Assembly: GCA_009809945.1 (NCBI GenBank)
Contig: WTPW01000186.1
Location: 170,233 to 234,232 of the forward strand
Length of the DNA: 64,000 nt
Origin: Gigaspora margarita
Taxonomy: Eukaryota > Glomeromycota > Glomeromycetes > Diversisporales > Gigasporaceae
Reading direction: 5' to 3'
Each line of letters opens with the position of its first letter. Position 1 is the first letter of the stretch. Positions 46,199-57,225 of this stretch are shown here, piece by piece. Position numbers and translations under genes: made by a program. Under the pieces are notes generated by a model. It did no database searches. It was not told where the DNA came from and was given only the letters and a program-made list of their open reading frames with translations.

Positions 46199-47318
46199 TT
46201 GATTAATAAGGTGGATATGGGTATTATGGCGCAGTTAAGTATTTTGGCTAATAATATATGTGTATCGATCAGAATTAAATGATTCTGGTACCATTGGATT
46301 CATCACATCAAGGCGAATTGAATGGTACCAAAATCATTCAATTCTAATCATAGATCATAAGATATCATTAATTAAAAAATACAAGGTAAAATAATAAATT
46401 ATAATGCAGGTACCAATTATGGCGCACATACTATTTTTCATGATCTATTGAGATCTATTGATCAGAATTGAATGATTTTGATACTATTTGATTCATCTCA
46501 TTGAGACGAATCGAATGGTACCACAATCATGTGATTTTGTCTGATATTTCTCAATATATCATAATTTAACCAAAATAAGCTGCACAAAACAAATTTTAAA
46601 TTAACATAAAATAATGAATAACTCTTGGCAGGACAGTCTGTTTTTGATAATTTTACTACCAAAATGTCCACCTTGAAGAGGCAATTCCAACAAGCCCAAG
46701 CTCGCTAAAATCAAATCACGGAATCATGGGATCGCTAAGGTTTTTGTATTGTTTTTGATAAAAATTTAATTAGTTAAACTTATATATTTTTATCAAAACA
46801 ATAAAACCTTAATGATCCCGTGATCCCATGATTGGATTTTAGCAAGTTTGGGCTTGTTCATTTTGGTAGTAAAAGTATCAAAAATGGACTGTTCTACCAA
46901 GAGTTATTCATTATTTTATGTTAATTTTATAATTTGGTTTGCGCAGCTTATTTTGGTTAAATTATAATATCTTAAGAAGTATCGATCAGAATCACATGAT
47001 TTTGGTACCATCCGATTTGTCTCGATGAGACGAGTCGAATGGTGCCAAAATTACATGATTCTGATTAATGGTTCACAAGATATTGCTTTACACTGCAATA
47101 CTTTTATCACCATAATACCTATATTTACTTTAAATATTACTTTAATGGTAATATCTCATGATCCATCAGCCAGAATTCTACGATTTTGGTACCAATCAAT
47201 TTGTCTCACTGAGACGAATTGATTGGTACCAAAATCGTAGAATTCTGATCAGTAGATCATAAGATATCAGTAGTGCGCCATAATTGGTAGTGCACCATAA
47301 TACCCATATCCACCTTAA
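46199..47318. mobile_element. 1.1-kb fold-back MITE made of GTCTCA-tipped hairpins
   Basis: The ends carry inverted AAGGTGGATATGGGTATTATGG, and 10-bp duplications TAGATTTAAT (46189-46198) and TAGATATAAT (47319-47328) match at 9 of 10. Excision restores the LINE frame between IIS and IKNISF. Inside, four hairpins have tips near 46301 (decayed), 46501, 47025 (GTCTCGATGAGAC) and 47209 (GTCTCACTGAGAC). Arms read GAATGGTACCAAAATCAT, then TCTGATCANTAGATCATAAG. A central pair of inverted blocks (46620-46760, 46795-46960) makes the whole element roughly palindromic. The 9-10-bp duplication suggests a Mutator-like mover. Non-coding. Confidence 0.8.
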
Positions 47319-47930
47319 TAGATATAATATCCTAGTTTTTGATTTGTGTAGATTTTGAAGAATGTATTTGTTTTAGGTTCTTGATTGCAGTATTGTTGTC
47401 TAAATGGATATTTATATGAGTATTATTGGGAGTTGCAAGAAGAAGAGAAATAATTGCTTCAAGTTCAGTTCATGTTGTATCAGAATATGAAGTAGTAACT
47501 GCATTGAATTTAATAGAAGTATTATTTTCACAAATCCAACCAATGCCAGATTTAATATTTGATGATTGTAGATTTTGTATTGAAGCATCAGCATAGAAAT
47601 GAAGTTCTTGTAAAATAAGATTTTGAATAAGTGATAGAAGGTTAGTGAGTTGATGTTGATAGGTAGCATTATTGGTTAAATGGTATATTAGTTGTATTTC
47701 TTGTGTAGGAATATAAATTTGTGGTATAGATTAAGAGGAAGTTGTAGTATTAGTAAGATCAAAAATATGAATTAGAGCAAGGATTTTTTTGTAATCTATT
47801 TGAATGTATATTTGATTTTTAGATTTGTTAATTTGATTATAGAGAAGGTTAAATGAGGAAAAGGTATTTGGAAATGAAGAGATTTGGGTAGTAGTTGTAT
47901 GAAACCTGAATCTGAAGAATTTATATTATA

Positions 47931-48526
47931 AGGTAAATGGGGTATTGTGGGCCAGAGGGGTATTGTGGGCCAGTCAGATATCTTGTGATCTAGCGATCAA
48001 AACTGGATAAATTTTATACCATTTGATTCGTCTCATTGAGACGAATTGAATGGTATAAATTCCATCCAATTCTGATCACTAGATCACAAGATATTATCAT
48101 TTATAAAATTATAAGTTTTTGCATATATTTGATTATATTAGTAAAGTTGCAATTTTTTTGCATATTAACCTTTAACGATCTTGGGATCCCGTGATTGGAT
48201 TTTAACGATTTTGTGCTTGTTAGAATCGTCTCACTGAGACGGTCATTATGGCAGTAAAATCATTCAAAACGGACCAGTAGATCAAAAGTTATTAGCTATA
48301 AATAATGGCCCACAATACCCCCTCCCCTTTAAAATTTAGTTTTTATATTCTATTTGTGTACTAATTATTTATATATCTAAAACTATATATGACTTAAAGA
48401 TTTTTTTAAGTAATTTATTCTTAATTAAACATATAGTTCAAATAATAAAAATTGTATAAAATCTATTTGTTATTAAAAAGTTTTATTAGTAGAAACTTTA
48501 ACTGGCCCACAATACCCCATTTACCT
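47931..48526. mobile_element. 596-bp MITE with GTCTCA hairpins, same module family
   Basis: The ends AGGTAAATGGGGTATTGTGG and inverse are flanked by TATATTATA (47922-47930) and TATATTGTA (48527-48535), 8 of 9 identical. Internal hairpin tips GTCTCATTGAGAC (48030-48042) and GTCTCACTGAGAC (48228-48240) are followed by the same ATCATTCAAAACGGACCAGT-type arm as in the neighbouring element. Its left end carries GGGTATTGTGGGCCAG twice in tandem. Non-coding. Confidence 0.82.
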
Positions 48527-49372
48527 TATATTGTAGTTGTTGACAAAGAAGTTTGATGTGATAAGAAGAGATTATTGTTAGAGGTATAGTGTATTTGTAT
48601 AAGTGAAAAAGGATTAGAGGTTATTAAAGGAAAAAGAAAATATGTTGTATTAATAAAAGAGTTAATTGGAGGTAGACAAAGATGAGACCAGTATTTATGA
48701 TTGTGTTATCTTGTATAAAATGGAGCATATTAGAGAACCATGAAGGATAACAACCTTTAGAAGGTTTATTGGTATGTAGATAAATATTATTCCATGGAAG
48801 AATATATTTATTGTTTGCAGTTGTAATTTGTTTAATGAATATTAACCAGTTATTTCTCATACTATTAATTATGAAGGTTTGTGGATTTGATGGAAGTATA
48901 TCATAGATTAAATGTATTTTAGAAAAGAAATCTGGATGATAAGAATTAAGTGAAAGATTTGACAATGTAATATTATTTTTGACTAATTGTATAAGTTGAA
49001 AAATAAATGTAAAGTTTTGGTTTTATGACTATGAGTAATAAGTAAATTTTGGGTTAAGTTGGTGGACCATACTTTGGTTAGCCATGATTTAATACAGATA
49101 ATACCAATATTTTTAAGGATTGGGCTAGAGTTAAAAATATGTTTGATATTAGCAGAACTTGTTTTTTGGATTAGATTGTTAAGGGTTGGTAGATTAAATG
49201 TTATAGGATTAGTAAAAACTATATTGTTAGTGTTTTTGCAAGGAAAAGAATTTTTTTGGTTTGAATAGTAAAGAGATGAGATAATTTGGTTTGGAGATTA
49301 TTGTGGATATATTTGGACAATTTTGAATATAGACAAGCTGAAAAAGGCTATGGACAGCTACTAAAGGTACTA

Positions 49373-49807
49373 TATACTAAAAAAAATTTTGGACATCATA
49401 TAAATGGCACATCATTAAACATGCACATTTAGAAAAATATAAAAAAATAATAATTTTATAGAAATTGGCAAGGCATAAAATCAATTTTCTAATCATATAC
49501 TTTTTGATATTAATATTTTTGAGAAAAAAATTAATTTATATTAGTATTTGGGTACATGCTGTGGTTAGAGTGGATATTATATAGCAAAATTGTTTGAGAA
49601 AACTTTTTATTAGATCAGAAAGATAAATTGCTAGTCTAATTTTGTGATAAATATTGTGCATTAGCCTAGAATCAATATCATATAACCAATAGTAGCCAAA
49701 ATTTTAAAAATTTTTATTATAAAAAATTTGTATTATATAAAAAATTAGTCAATTAAATTTTAGTATAATAAAAAATTTTTAAAAAATTTATATTAGTGGC
49801 CAAAATT
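49373..49807. other. AT-rich DNA with an internal A/T palindrome
   Basis: GGCCAAAATTTTA (49793-49811) and its partner near 49698 border an A/T-only self-complementary stretch. Nothing else is supported. Confidence 0.4.
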
Positions 49808-51184
49808 TTAAGATATATTAATTGATGATCTGCTAGTTATCAGGAACATGATTATAGTGTAATATAATACAGATTACTATGCAAATCACTATATATGTAA
49901 ATACTTTGACACCCTAAAGAAAAATAATTTTTTTACTAAGTTAACTAACTTTGTTGACTAATTGAAAGATGTAGAGCTTGTCTTTGCAGTTCCAATAGTA
50001 GTTAAATCATACAAATCAGCCCAATGGAAGCCGAGATATCTTTAAAAAACTTGTCAATAACTATATAAAATCTCTATATAAACAATCTATTGTTTATATA
50101 AAGATTTTATATAGTTATTGATATATTTTTTAATATCTTGGTTTCTACTGGGCTGATTTAGATGATTTAGTTACCATTAGAACCACAAAGATGAGCTCTA
50201 CATCTTTCAATTAGTCAACAAATCAATTAATTTAGTAAAAAACTATTTTTTCTTGGGCATCACAGAATTCACATATATAGTAATTTGAATAGTAATCTGT
50301 ATCACATTATACTATGATCATGCATGTGATGACAGGACCCCTAAATATATGCATAAAACATTTGTAGTACACTTAGACTAAATTTTTTAAAATGTTTATC
50401 GTACAGTTACACAAATCTTATTTTTTAATAACAACTTAACTCAACCTTTGATGTACACTTAATTAATAATATCAAAAAAGAAACATCATACAGTTACTTA
50501 TTGTACAAGAATAGTTAGTCATACATAATATATAAATATAATATGTATAACATACAAAATTTAATAAAAACTAATAAAATCAATAATAGTGACAATATTT
50601 ATTTATTGTGCATAATTTAGTATCAACTTTATATACCTGTTTCTAAATTGATTCAAGAACAACATCAATATTGTTTGCTTAAGTATTACAATGATTGGTA
50701 TATACTATATAGAGAATATATAGGATTTAACTCAATAGTTACTAGGAGATAAGTTTCTATTTTACTTGAATAAAGGTCTCTTTAGCACTATAATATAATA
50801 TTGTTGCTTCACAAAAAGATATAACTTTTGTAGATTACAACATTGTATAAAATTGAATATTACCAATTTCAATTAGTAAAAATTTTAAAACATAAATATA
50901 ATTTATTACTTTTACTTTTTTTAAAGTAATTTAATTTTAAACATTTATTATATCTTCATTGTACATTAATTTATTTTTAATTAAAACTATATTGTACACT
51001 TAACTATAAATTTAAAATTATTATTTAAAGGTATATTGTACACTAAACTGTTGCTTTAATGTTTGTATACACTTTATAATAAAATTTAAGTGTACACTTA
51101 TATAAAGTTTAAAGACAAAGGTTATATATATATATAACATTAGTATTCAAGGGTCCTGTGATGACTAGCAGATTATCAATTAAA
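49808..51184. mobile_element. Fold-back element with a nested hAT-like MITE
   Basis: Arms run from about 49808 to the centre at 50085 (ATCTATTGTTTATATA) and back to 50333, then resume at 51158-51184 after the nested insert. Shared arm blocks are ATCTGCTAGT and ACAGATTACTAT. The arms contain TAGTAGTTAAATCATACAAA, the same block as in the 15150-16143 palindrome. Outer ends and duplication are uncertain. Confidence 0.7.
50334..51157. mobile_element. 824-bp hAT-like MITE nested in the fold-back
   Basis: The ends AGGACCCCTAAATA and, inverted, AGGACCCTTGAATA have a perfect 8-bp duplication GTGATGAC (50326-50333, 51158-51165). The interior is AT-rich with repeats of TTGTACACTTAA. No transposase is seen. 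Confidence 0.8.
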
Positions 51185-51466
51185 TATTTAGTTTGAATAA
51201 ACTAAAAAAAAATTGTTTCTGTAATATGATAATATAATGCAAAGCTAAACAGAATTATTTTTTTTGTTATAATATTAATATCTAGTTATAATTATTTTTA
51301 TTTTATATAGTTAAGGAAGTGCAGTAAATTATGTAATTAGAGTTTACATAGGTCCTGACCCCCTAGTGATACATAGGACTATTGACCAATCAAATTTTGT
51401 AATATTAAAAAAAACTCAAAAATGTTTTTAATCTGAAAATAAGCTATACCACAATCAACAATGTCA

Positions 51467-51788
51467 CTACATAGTAAAGTCTAAATTTTACTAAGCAAAT
51501 CGATTAAAATCACTTAAGTAAACTTATTTAGAAGATCAAATTATACTTACTACAAAATTTTTATAAGTATTAAAGAATTTTTTTCATTGACTTTTGATTT
51601 TTACTTTCAATGTAAAAATTAAAATTTTTTAAAAAAATATATTTGACAAACATAAAATTAAAAGTAAGTAATAAAAAATTCTTTAATTTTAATAAAATTT
51701 CAGAATATGTGTATTTTGATCTTCCAAACATGTTTACTTAATTGATAATTATCAATTGACTTAGTAGAATTTAGACTTTACTATGTAG
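51467..51788. repeat. 322-bp fold-back
   Basis: The ends CTACATAGTAAAGTCTAAAT and inverse enclose arms continuing through AGATCAAA and AAAGAATTTTTT to a short AT loop. The motif AAGTAAACWTRTTTRGAAGAT resembles the hairpins of 42382-43510. No clear duplication is seen. The interval 51185-51466 to its left holds nothing supported. Confidence 0.7.
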
Positions 51789-53500
51789 CAACTATCTCCG
51801 ATTAACTAAAAATTGATTTATTTCAATATTATTGCTATTTATACTATATATATAGGGCAGATAAATAGAGCATAGGGGACATTTGAATCTGATAACTTCT
51901 GGGATCGATGTTATACAAGTTTTTATATAGTATAGTATTGTAAAACCTGAATTTTTGAGTCTAAGGAAACTTAAAAAAAATATTAATATCAGTTCAACAC
52001 TTTCTAGTAAACTAGTTTCATAGCAAGTATATCTTCAAAAAATCCAGTTGTTATATTGCATCATGCAAATAAAAGGTAGATCTTTTGAGAGTTGAAGTAC
52101 TATCTACTGTATAGTAAGAGATAATAAAAATATATTGTACTGCTTAATTTGTGAAGCTTAATATTATTTTTTTATTTTTTTATTATTATTTAAGTAATCA
52201 ACTTGTTTATTTTATTTGTAGGTTTTTGTAGACTGTTTTTAAAAGTTGTTGTTCTTTAGAAAATGTTTGATTCAATATAAGCCATTTTATATATATGATA
52301 ATATAGCTTTGTTAAATTATATGAAATTTTAAAAAATATATATTAATAAAGAATGTATAACTTGTTACCAGAAACTTTTTTAATGAAGTTTTTGCATTTG
52401 TAAGTTGCATTATAATTCAGATACATAGTTTTATTCTTTATAACACAAAGTTATTAATATAATAAAAAAATTGTAATATTTGAATTGTGCCTGTTAATTG
52501 GTTGAGTTGTTTAATTATTATTTATTTGTTTTTACAAAATATGTATTACATGGTTTAAAACCAGTTTTATGATTAATAAACTACCTTATAATCAAATCTG
52601 TGCATTTCCAAAAAATGAGAAAGTTCTCCATGCTGATAAATAGGAACCCTAGAAACTTATATGATTTATTGTACTTTTCTTATTAGAAGTTATATAATAT
52701 TGGTCCTAGGCTATATGCACTATATAATTTTTGCAAAGCAAATATTTGTTTTAAATTTCTTTACATTATATTTGATTCTGATTTTAATTGGCTAATTTAT
52801 GTGAAAGATCACATGTCTAGTAAATTGATTCTAAATTCTGTGATTTTCATATTACCCAATCAAAATTCTTGATTAGGTATAGCATAGATCATATGATATT
52901 TGATATAGAGTGTCCAGGATTATGTGATATAATGAAGTAAATTATGCAAGTGAACTAAGGTTAATTATGTAATAGTAATTAACTCTATTTTTTAGAATTT
53001 TTCAAACATTTGTCAAAAATTTACCTTGTAATATTAATTTCATTCATATTCTACATTGTAGCTTTTTAAAACTTAATTTCTGCTACCAATATTACAAATT
53101 TAAAGCATTGCTAAATAAAAGTTAATACTTAAAAAAACAATCAGATTTATTTACATAATACATCCTTTTTTTTTGCTCAATTATATGAAGCATATATGAT
53201 GCATATATTATGCTTTGTATAATTCTGGACACTCTAATTTGATGTTCTTTCTGGCCAATAAGATCTTATGCATAGTATATAACAATTATTAAAGGACCTT
53301 TTTGGAACCAGACTGAGCAGTTTACTATATAAACTACTAAACTCTAATCCTAACAATAATATTAAAAAATTTGCTATTTTAGGAGGTCATTTAAAGCCTG
53401 GCACCTTACAAAATTACCTGATACATAACCCAGATCAGTCTGAACAAAACAAAGTGAGATGTTAAAGACAAAAGCATAAAATAAAAATAGCTATCTTAAC
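51789..53500. other. CpG-depleted AT-rich DNA
   Basis: I see no gene, tandem repeat or clear inverted repeat longer than about 20 bp. Only a few CpG dinucleotides occur in the whole stretch. Confidence 0.45.
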
Positions 53501-53794
53501 AGGACCCCAGACATCTAGTTTATAGGTCATACTTGAAATTTTTTAGCAAAAATACCTAAAATTTGAGAAGCAAAAACAGGTTTTGGCAATTATCTTGGCA
53601 TATAGTGGTCCAATATGAATGAAGTTTTTTTAAAATGAAGCTCTTAGTGAGGTGCATCTAACAAAAAAAAGTTTATTCAATTCTGATTACTGGATTAGAA
53701 GTTATTAACATAAATAGATTTTGTTATTTTTAGCAAATTAGGTCAAAATTGGCCAAAATCCAGTTTTGACCTATATGAAAGATGTCTGGGGTAC
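53501..53794. mobile_element. 294-bp Mutator-like MITE
   Basis: The ends AGGACCCCAGACATCT and, inverted, GTACCCCAGACATCT have a perfect 9-bp duplication TATCTTAAC (53492-53500, 53795-53803). The interior includes TTCAATTCTGATTACTGG and GAAGTTATTA, a diverged copy of the arm used in the GTCTCA-hairpin elements. Confidence 0.82.
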
Positions 53795-54560
53795 TATCTT
53801 AACTGGTCTTGATTGACTAAGTAAAAGTATTAGAAAATGTGATTTTAGGCCATTTGAAGTTGGTTTTCAGTTAACATCACTTTTCCAGAACTCATAAGAG
53901 GGGGGAAGGAGTAAAATAAAATGAACATATGAAACAAATATATAAAAATGAACAAAGTAAACAATTTCATTAGTTGATGTAAATCAGGTAACTGGTGAAA
54001 GTTATTTAGCATCTTGATTAGCTGTTCATTTTTTAAGAGAAGACTTCTGCTAGGGTAATGTTAACCAAAAAATTAACTTTAAACAGCCTTAATATTATAT
54101 TCCTTTTATAAAAAAAAGGTGCAAAATAATAAATAATTTATTATTTTAATATAAAAAGTATTCATTAGATAAAAAGAACTTTATACATATATACAATTTT
54201 TACAAACAAAATTTTTGTGATCTAATAATTAGATTTGCATAATTTTAAGGATAGAGAGTATATAGATCATTTTTATATAGTTTTATATAGTATTTTGAAA
54301 ATTTTATATAAAACTGATATATGCTACAAATAAATCTTTTCTAAATTATAACTAAATTTATTAAAATTTTACAAAATTTAAATAAACCAATTTATCTATT
54401 ATGGTAAAATTTTGAACTTTATTATATTTTAAAAAAATATAGTTGTATATTACAAAGTTTTTCTGAGTTAGCCCAAAATTTTTTGGATTGTACAAAATCA
54501 CTAATTCTGATTGGTCAATTTATATAAATTTATAAAAGTCATAGAACATGTCATACTGGG

Positions 54561-55768
54561 TGATAAATTATAATAAAAATTATAATAAAAATATATGAAT
54601 TTACTATATACTTTAAGCCTCACATTATTTTCAACTTACATATTAATATTTTTTCAAATTTTACAATTAAGCATATTAAAATAGTAGATTAAGGTTACTT
54701 AGAACATTTTTTAAAATTTTATTAATTTTGTACAATTTCAAAATATAACTTTGTCAAAAACAAATATTCACTAATTTTAAATTAGCAATTATATATAAAA
54801 TTAAAAAAATAGGTTAATAGGTTAGCTATATACTAAAGCTAAAAATTTTTGGTTTGTAAAGTTCTGGATAAAGGAATTGATGAACTATTGGAATAATAAC
54901 AGAGAGAGAGAGAGAGAGACAATAATATAAACCCTTTTTTGTCAAGATAACCTGCTTTGGGCTTCTAGATAAACTTGTTCAGCTGTAATTTTGCTTATAT
55001 CAAGGTCAAACGGCATTTTTTTAAACTTTATACTAAGTGAAAAATGGGTTTAAAGTTAGAAAAAAATATTTTTCTTTTAGAAAAATTTTTTTTCTAACTT
55101 TAACTCCATTTTTATTTAGTAAAGTAGTTTGATCTTAACAAGTAGAATTACCTGCTGAACAAGTTTACTTAGAAGCCCAAAGCAGGTTATCTTGACAAAA
55201 AAAGGGGTTTATATCATAAATAAATATATCTTTGCCAAATAAATATTCTCTTGCTCTTTGATAAATAAATATAATGAACTGCTCTAGTAAAGTAATATTC
55301 CACTTGCATACTGCTTCATGTCTTCTCTAACCCTTATAAGATCTTTGTTACTATGTGTTGTATTGCAAGTACTATATAGAAGGCTATAGTTACTTGTAAC
55401 AATAGGACATATCATCCTGTGATATATGAGTGTTAGCTTATAATAAAAATTATAATAAAAACATATAAATTTACTATAAACTTTAAGCCTTACATTATTT
55501 TCAACTTATATATTAACTTTTTTTCAAATTTTGCGATTAAGCATATTGAAAATAATAGATTGAGATTACTTATACACTTTTTTAAAATTTTGTTAATTTT
55601 GTACAATTTCAAAATATAACTTTGTCAAAAGCAAATATTCACTAATTTTAAATTAGCAATTATATGTAAAATTATGCTCTGAACAACTTTACTTAGTAGC
55701 AAAATATAGGTTATCTTGACAAAAAAATAGGTTAGCTATATACTAAAGCTAAAAATTTTTGGTTTGTA
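54561..55768. repeat. Direct repeat of about 300 bp flanking a 286-bp hairpin
   Basis: Copy 1 (54561-54862) and copy 2 (55435-55768) share TTTACTATAWACTTTAAGCC, TAAATTAGCAATTATAT and ATACTAAAGCTAAAAATTTT. Copy 2 has about 45 extra bases (near 55675-55725) that are themselves the end of the hairpin family (GCTCTGAACAACTTTACTTAG, GGTTATCTTGAC). Between them lie a (GA)n tract (54899-54919) and a hairpin at 54927-55212 with ends AAACCCYTTTTTTGTCAAGA and inner GCTTCTAGATAAACTTGTTC. Confidence 0.7.
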
Positions 55769-55879
55769 ATATAATATTCAAGATAGATAACTATTCCTAA
55801 ACAATATAAGAGAGAAAAGAGAATCTGAGTCTAATATGCAAAAGGGAAAAGAACTAGAGTTTATATATCCTTTATAGCA

Positions 55880-56090
55880 AAAATAGAAATAGTACAAATG
55901 GTAAGAATAGTAAAAATAATAAATGGTAGAAATAGTACATAGTAGAAATAGTAAATGGTAGAAATGGTAAATGGTACAAATAGTAAATAGTACAAATGGT
56001 AAATGGTACAAATGGTAAATGGTACAAATGGTAAATGATAAAAATAGTAAATGGTACAAATAGTAAATGGTACAAATAGTAAATAGTAAG
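55880..56090. repeat. Minisatellite of AAATGGTACAAATGGT-type units
   Basis: Variants of ATAGTAAATGGTA(G/C)AAATGGT repeat about a dozen times. Because the unit lacks stops on the minus strand, two overlapping frames there look open (Tyr/His/Leu/Phe-rich). These are repeat artefacts. Confidence 0.85.
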
Positions 56091-57225
56091 TATTTTATCC
56101 ATTCTTCTATTTAACTATTTGTAATACTAATAATAATACAATGATATAATATAATAATTTAACTAAAATATAATAATAATAATAATAATAATTAAAATAA
56201 GAAAATAATAATATTCAATTCATTTTATAACATTTCTGTCCCCTTTAAGAATGAGCACTATGAATTCTAACTTCATGTAGTAGTATAGAAAAATTTTTTT
56301 ACTTAGTTTTTCTAGATTAGTATAAGTAATCATGGTAGTAGAGTAAAGGCAACTTATTCTACAAATTTGAAGAATTTGGAAAATTCTACTAGCACATTTC
56401 TATACTTGAGAGGCTCATTGAGGTCCTAAGCTTTCTTTTAGAACATGCAATATCTTTTAGCATTCCTTCTTGGTAGTTACACTTGTCTTTAGTTGCTCGA
56501 GGTAATAGCAGGCTTCTAGAATTCGAATCTGAAGATTCTGTGCTTTCCTTAGCTTTCTATTCTGAGTTAGATAAGTATTTCTTGGAGTTGTTCAGTCAAC
56601 TAAATTTCAATCAAAGGTTTCTTCGAATACTAGTTCTACTTTTAGTAGCCATTAGGTCAATAGTTAACCTTTCTATAGTATCGTTCACTGGATCTTGAGA
56701 AGTAGAGTCTTCTGGTTCATTAAGAGTAATAGTTTCTTCTTTGATAGGTTCTGATTTAGCTTCAATTTCATTATTATCTGTTTCTAGTTCAAAATCTTCT
56801 AAAGAGGCTTCATCTATATTGGCTACATTATTAGAAACCTGGTTATAAGAATAGTCTCAAAGTTGTCCTGTTTCTGGTTATAATTTTCCAAAGGGATTTG
56901 TAAAGAAATTATTATATCGATTCTATTAGTCACAGTTACATGATTAGTGGTAATAATTAAACTATTATTTTGTAACAGGAAATCTTGACTCCAACATTTG
57001 ACTAATTCAGTCAGACTAATTAGGGTTTGAGTTTGAAGAATAGAAGATTTTATTTTAAGAATTAAAGTTTCTTTAAGAAGGGAGAGAAAAATGTTTTTAG
57101 CAATTATATTTTAACAAAAGTGGGATATATATATAAAAAAAATAGTTGTACACAATGAATTAAGAAGTAAATAAAGGGATAAGACTGTGTTTCTGATTTG
57201 TTTTAAGAATTTTTCTCCAGAAATT
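56091..57225. other. Sequence 3' of the gypsy integrase (minus strand), with remnants of charged frames
   Basis: This stretch follows the end of the integrase on the minus strand. A purine-biased zone at 56480-57060 gives broken Glu/Ser/Asn-rich frames on the minus strand. They could be a small extra gene or an LTR-proximal part of the element. No LTR can be identified because the partner would lie beyond the window. The plus-strand frame at 56483-56698 is probably a shadow. Confidence 0.35.

Larger units (their letters stand above)
45003..49310 (-). mobile_element. 5'-truncated LINE with RNase H domain and poly(A) tail, carrying two MITEs
   Basis: On the minus strand the element ends in a run of about 63 A (T at 44999-45063) and is flanked by ATTTGGACAATTTT (44989-45002 and 49311-49324), a 14-bp target duplication. 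Protein remnants from high to low coordinates: a segment downstream of reverse transcriptase (48965-48624), RNase H at 47600-47360 (FYADASIQNL, GIGWICENN, ELEAIISLLLATPN, IHLDNNTAIK), its tail near 46190-46090 (ISFTLHKIKSH, QVDLLAKNG), and a C-terminal zinc-knuckle-like CSCCSDNENTLHILLC (45857-45444 frame). The conserved Trp before TELEAI is TGA. Reverse transcriptase is lost by 5' truncation. Inserts at 46199-47318 and 47931-48526 interrupt it. CpG is nearly absent outside the inserts. Confidence 0.85.
44785..49372. mobile_element. Second copy of the TTGGACAAT hAT MITE, split by a LINE
   Basis: Sequence at 44785-45002 and 49311-49372 is collinear with 11412-11690 once the LINE (45003-49310) is taken out. 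Shared blocks include AAAATTACTTAAAATTTTAT and AGCTTTGGACAATCTTGG. The host duplication of this old copy is no longer clear. Confidence 0.65.

Noticed and set aside
55778..56102. Two overlapping Tyr/His/Leu-rich frames on the minus strand
   Set aside because: They come from a minisatellite whose unit lacks stops; both frames are open for the same reason.
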